A stretch of DNA of 14,799 nucleotides from Euryarchaeota archaeon UBA501 (GTDB lineage: Archaea; Thermoplasmatota; Poseidoniia; Poseidoniales; Thalassarchaeaceae). This document shows, piece by piece, positions 13,715 through 14,799 of the stretch. How positions within the stretch are numbered: position 1 is the first letter of the stretch; each line of letters starts with the position of its first letter. Both the position numbers and the translations under genes were made by a program. The notes beneath the pieces were generated by a model, which was not told the origin of the DNA, searched no databases, and saw nothing but the letters and a program-made list of their open reading frames with translations. The stretch spans positions 1 through 14,799 of the forward strand of contig DAVT01000039.1 in the NCBI GenBank assembly GCA_002505685.1, given 5' to 3'.

Positions 13715-14580
13715 TCACGATAGCTCCGAACCTCAAATGACCAAGCAGAACCATCTGGGCCACTGGTCAAACGATCCCATCCATATTGTGTAAGGAGGGG
13801 TCTCCAAGTTTCAGCATCTGGTGGCATTCCCCGCTTGGTTCCTTCATCAGGCCTCAAAATGTGATTGACTTTCAAAATCACCATTGTTGCGACCGCATCG
13901 GGCAAGGGGTGTAGTTCAGCGATCTCACATTCCAACACAGCAGCAGAAAGTGGATGATATGGCGGATATTCATTTGGTGAAGGAAGTGCTTCACTCAATC
14001 CATCCCATTCACTTCGTTCTGCGGGGTATGCTTCTGCGGTTTCGTTGACCAGTTGTGCAGCATCCCAAGTTCCCGGAAGCACCATCGCACTCACAGTTGA
14101 ACCATTTTTCAGATTGACAAGCGTGTCACGTGGACGCCCAGAGCGATCTTGGCTGAGTGAGAGTCCAATCAATGGAGGTGTATTCGAAAGAACTGCAACA
14201 CTGGAGACAGGACATAGATTGGCTACACCATTGTCCCCAATTGTCGAGAGCAACAGTACTGGCCTTGGAGCGATTAGGGTGGACAACCACGCTGCCCTTT
14301 CGACATGCTCTAGGCTATTCGCATCGATATTCTTGACATCGTCTCCCATGGATTCTCCCAAGAAACTAGGTCGCTTTCGATCTTCTTCTCCATCTGATTT
14401 GAACCAATCATCGAGTTCTCCCCGCTCAACTTCTGAAAGAGCATATGCGGTAAAATCTCGATAGGCAGCCCAGCGCTGAATTTCACTGGCATCTTCATCG
14501 CGATTTTTCTTCCGATTGATGCTTGCATCTGCATAGATTACGCAGCGCCGAAGAAAATCACAAACGGCTTCCTTGCTCAC
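13711..14580 (-). CDS. Flavin-reductase-like (FMN split-barrel) protein with unrecognised helical N-terminal domain
   Basis: A 289-residue protein. From about residue 95 it looks like the flavin reductase-like FMN-binding split barrel: IAPRPVLLLSTIGDNGVANLCPVSSVAVLS, PPLIGLSLSQDR, then GSTVSAMVLPG. Such proteins bind FMN and reduce flavin or other substrates with NAD(P)H, but the substrate here is unknown. Residues 1-60 form a separate, probably helical domain (FLRRCVIYADASI, EIQRWAAYRDFTAYALSE, GELDDWF) that I do not recognise, joined by a charged linker (about 61-90). The start is set at GTG 14580 because GGTGA stands four bases upstream; TTG starts at 14604 or 14619 lack a ribosome binding site, and the latter overlaps the upstream gene. 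It follows the partial gene on the same strand after 31 bases and converges on the sepF-like gene with a four-base overlap. Confidence 0.8.
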   Translation of the reverse strand: MSKEAVCDFLRRCVIYADASINRKKNRDEDASEIQRWAAYRDFTAYALSEVERGELDDWFKSDGEEDRKRPSFLGESMGDDVKNIDANSLEHVERAAWLSTLIAPRPVLLLSTIGDNGVANLCPVSSVAVLSNTPPLIGLSLSQDRSGRPRDTLVNLKNGSTVSAMVLPGTWDAAQLVNETAEAYPAERSEWDGLSEALPSPNEYPPYHPLSAAVLECEIAELHPLPDAVATMVILKVNHILRPDEGTKRGMPPDAETWRPLLTQYGWDRLTSGPDGSAWSFEVRSYRD

Positions 14581-14584
14581 ATCC

Positions 14585-14589
14585 TCACC
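14585..14589 (-). promoter_or_regulatory. Ribosome binding site deciding the GTG start at 14580
   Basis: GGTGA on the minus strand, four bases (GGAT) before GTG. This is the same spacing as at fixX and at 9240, so GTG 14580 is preferred over upstream TTG codons. Confidence 0.5.
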
Positions 14590-14611
14590 ATTTCGTGCGG
14601 ACAATGGTCTA

Positions 14612-14799
14612 CTATTCAACAGGCCACTTTAGCCATTCTCCACCTGACTTTTCTGAGCGATAGAAATTCTGACCACTACCAGCAGGCCATTCTACCCATT
14701 CAAATCCTTCTTTTTTGATCGTATTTTCGATTTTATCCGGCGGTGTATCTCCAAGTTCAGCCCCCGTTTCGACATTGTATTCTTTCGTTTCTGGAATCG
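14612..14799 (-). CDS. C-terminal end of an unrecognised Trp-rich protein, N-terminus beyond window edge
   Basis: About 61 codons of an open frame enter from the right edge and end at TAG (14614-14612), immediately followed by a second TAG in frame. The visible part is hydrophilic. After an acidic linker (ETGAELGDTPPDKIENTIKK) it closes with a compact motif containing GFEWVEWPAGSGQNFYR and GEWLKWPVE, that is, paired W-x-x-W-P units around a Gly/Ser turn. This looks like a small C-terminal domain or repeat unit, possibly a binding tail; I cannot name a family. Codon use and the correct distance to the next gene support it as real. It is probably cotranscribed with the flavin-reductase-like gene. 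Confidence 0.7.
   Translation of the reverse strand, partial: IPETKEYNVETGAELGDTPPDKIENTIKKEGFEWVEWPAGSGQNFYRSEKSGGEWLKWPVE

Noticed and set aside
1..14799. tRNA, rRNA, CRISPR array, insertion sequence or prophage
   Set aside because: I saw no cloverleaf-like or rRNA-like stretch, no spaced direct repeats and no transposase or integrase motifs; nearly all bases are in protein genes.

Overview
The window looks like a chromosomal segment of a marine archaeon of the Thermoplasmatota, most likely Poseidoniales (Marine Group II). The support is an archaeal TATA-binding protein, an archaeal-type mevalonate kinase, a SepF-like division protein, several start codons that sit about 26 bases after TATA-like elements (leaderless style), and large secreted multidomain proteins held by one C-terminal membrane helix. 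The lineage is inferred from gene content and style; no rRNA is present to prove it. Genes are packed tightly, no gap exceeds about 105 bases, and I see no tRNA, rRNA, CRISPR array, transposase or phage gene.

Layout from left to right. (1) Bases 1-651, minus strand: the N-terminal part of a lipoprotein with an Asp-box (BNR) motif, cut by the window edge. (2) 733-3654, plus: a secreted lamin-tail-domain/amidohydrolase fusion anchored by a C-terminal helix, divergent from gene 1. (3) A minus-strand operon read fixC (7060-5495), fixX (5485-5168), cysS (5159-3651): an ETF:quinone oxidoreductase pair followed by cysteinyl-tRNA synthetase. (4) A plus-strand run starting from the divergent region at 7061-7163: mevalonate kinase (7164-8150), TATA-binding protein (8228-8845), two tandem paralogous small membrane proteins (8855-9235 and 9240-9593), a 1191-residue secreted CARDB/PKD-like membrane-anchored protein (9620-13195) and a SepF-like protein (13205-13714). 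(5) A minus-strand pair at the right end: a flavin-reductase-like protein with an unrecognised helical N-terminal region (14580-13711), preceded by the C-terminal end of a Trp-rich protein cut by the window edge.

How the pieces work together. fixC and fixX form a clear functional pair that passes electrons from electron transfer flavoprotein to the quinone pool. Mevalonate kinase feeds archaeal lipid synthesis, and TBP is the general transcription factor. The most intriguing neighbourhood is 8855-13714: small membrane proteins, a huge surface protein with a conserved-looking cytoplasmic tail, and SepF, the archaeal FtsZ membrane anchor, nine bases downstream. This could be an envelope/cell-division module, but that is inference from linkage only.

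Two expression styles can be read directly. Genes internal to operons often carry a GGAGGTGA-like ribosome binding site exactly four bases before the start codon (fixC, fixX, 8855, 9240, 14580). Genes opening a transcription unit (lipoprotein, 733, mvk, tbp, perhaps 9620) lack one and have TATA-like elements near -26. Both convergent gene pairs overlap by four bases through their stop codons, leaving no space for intergenic terminators.
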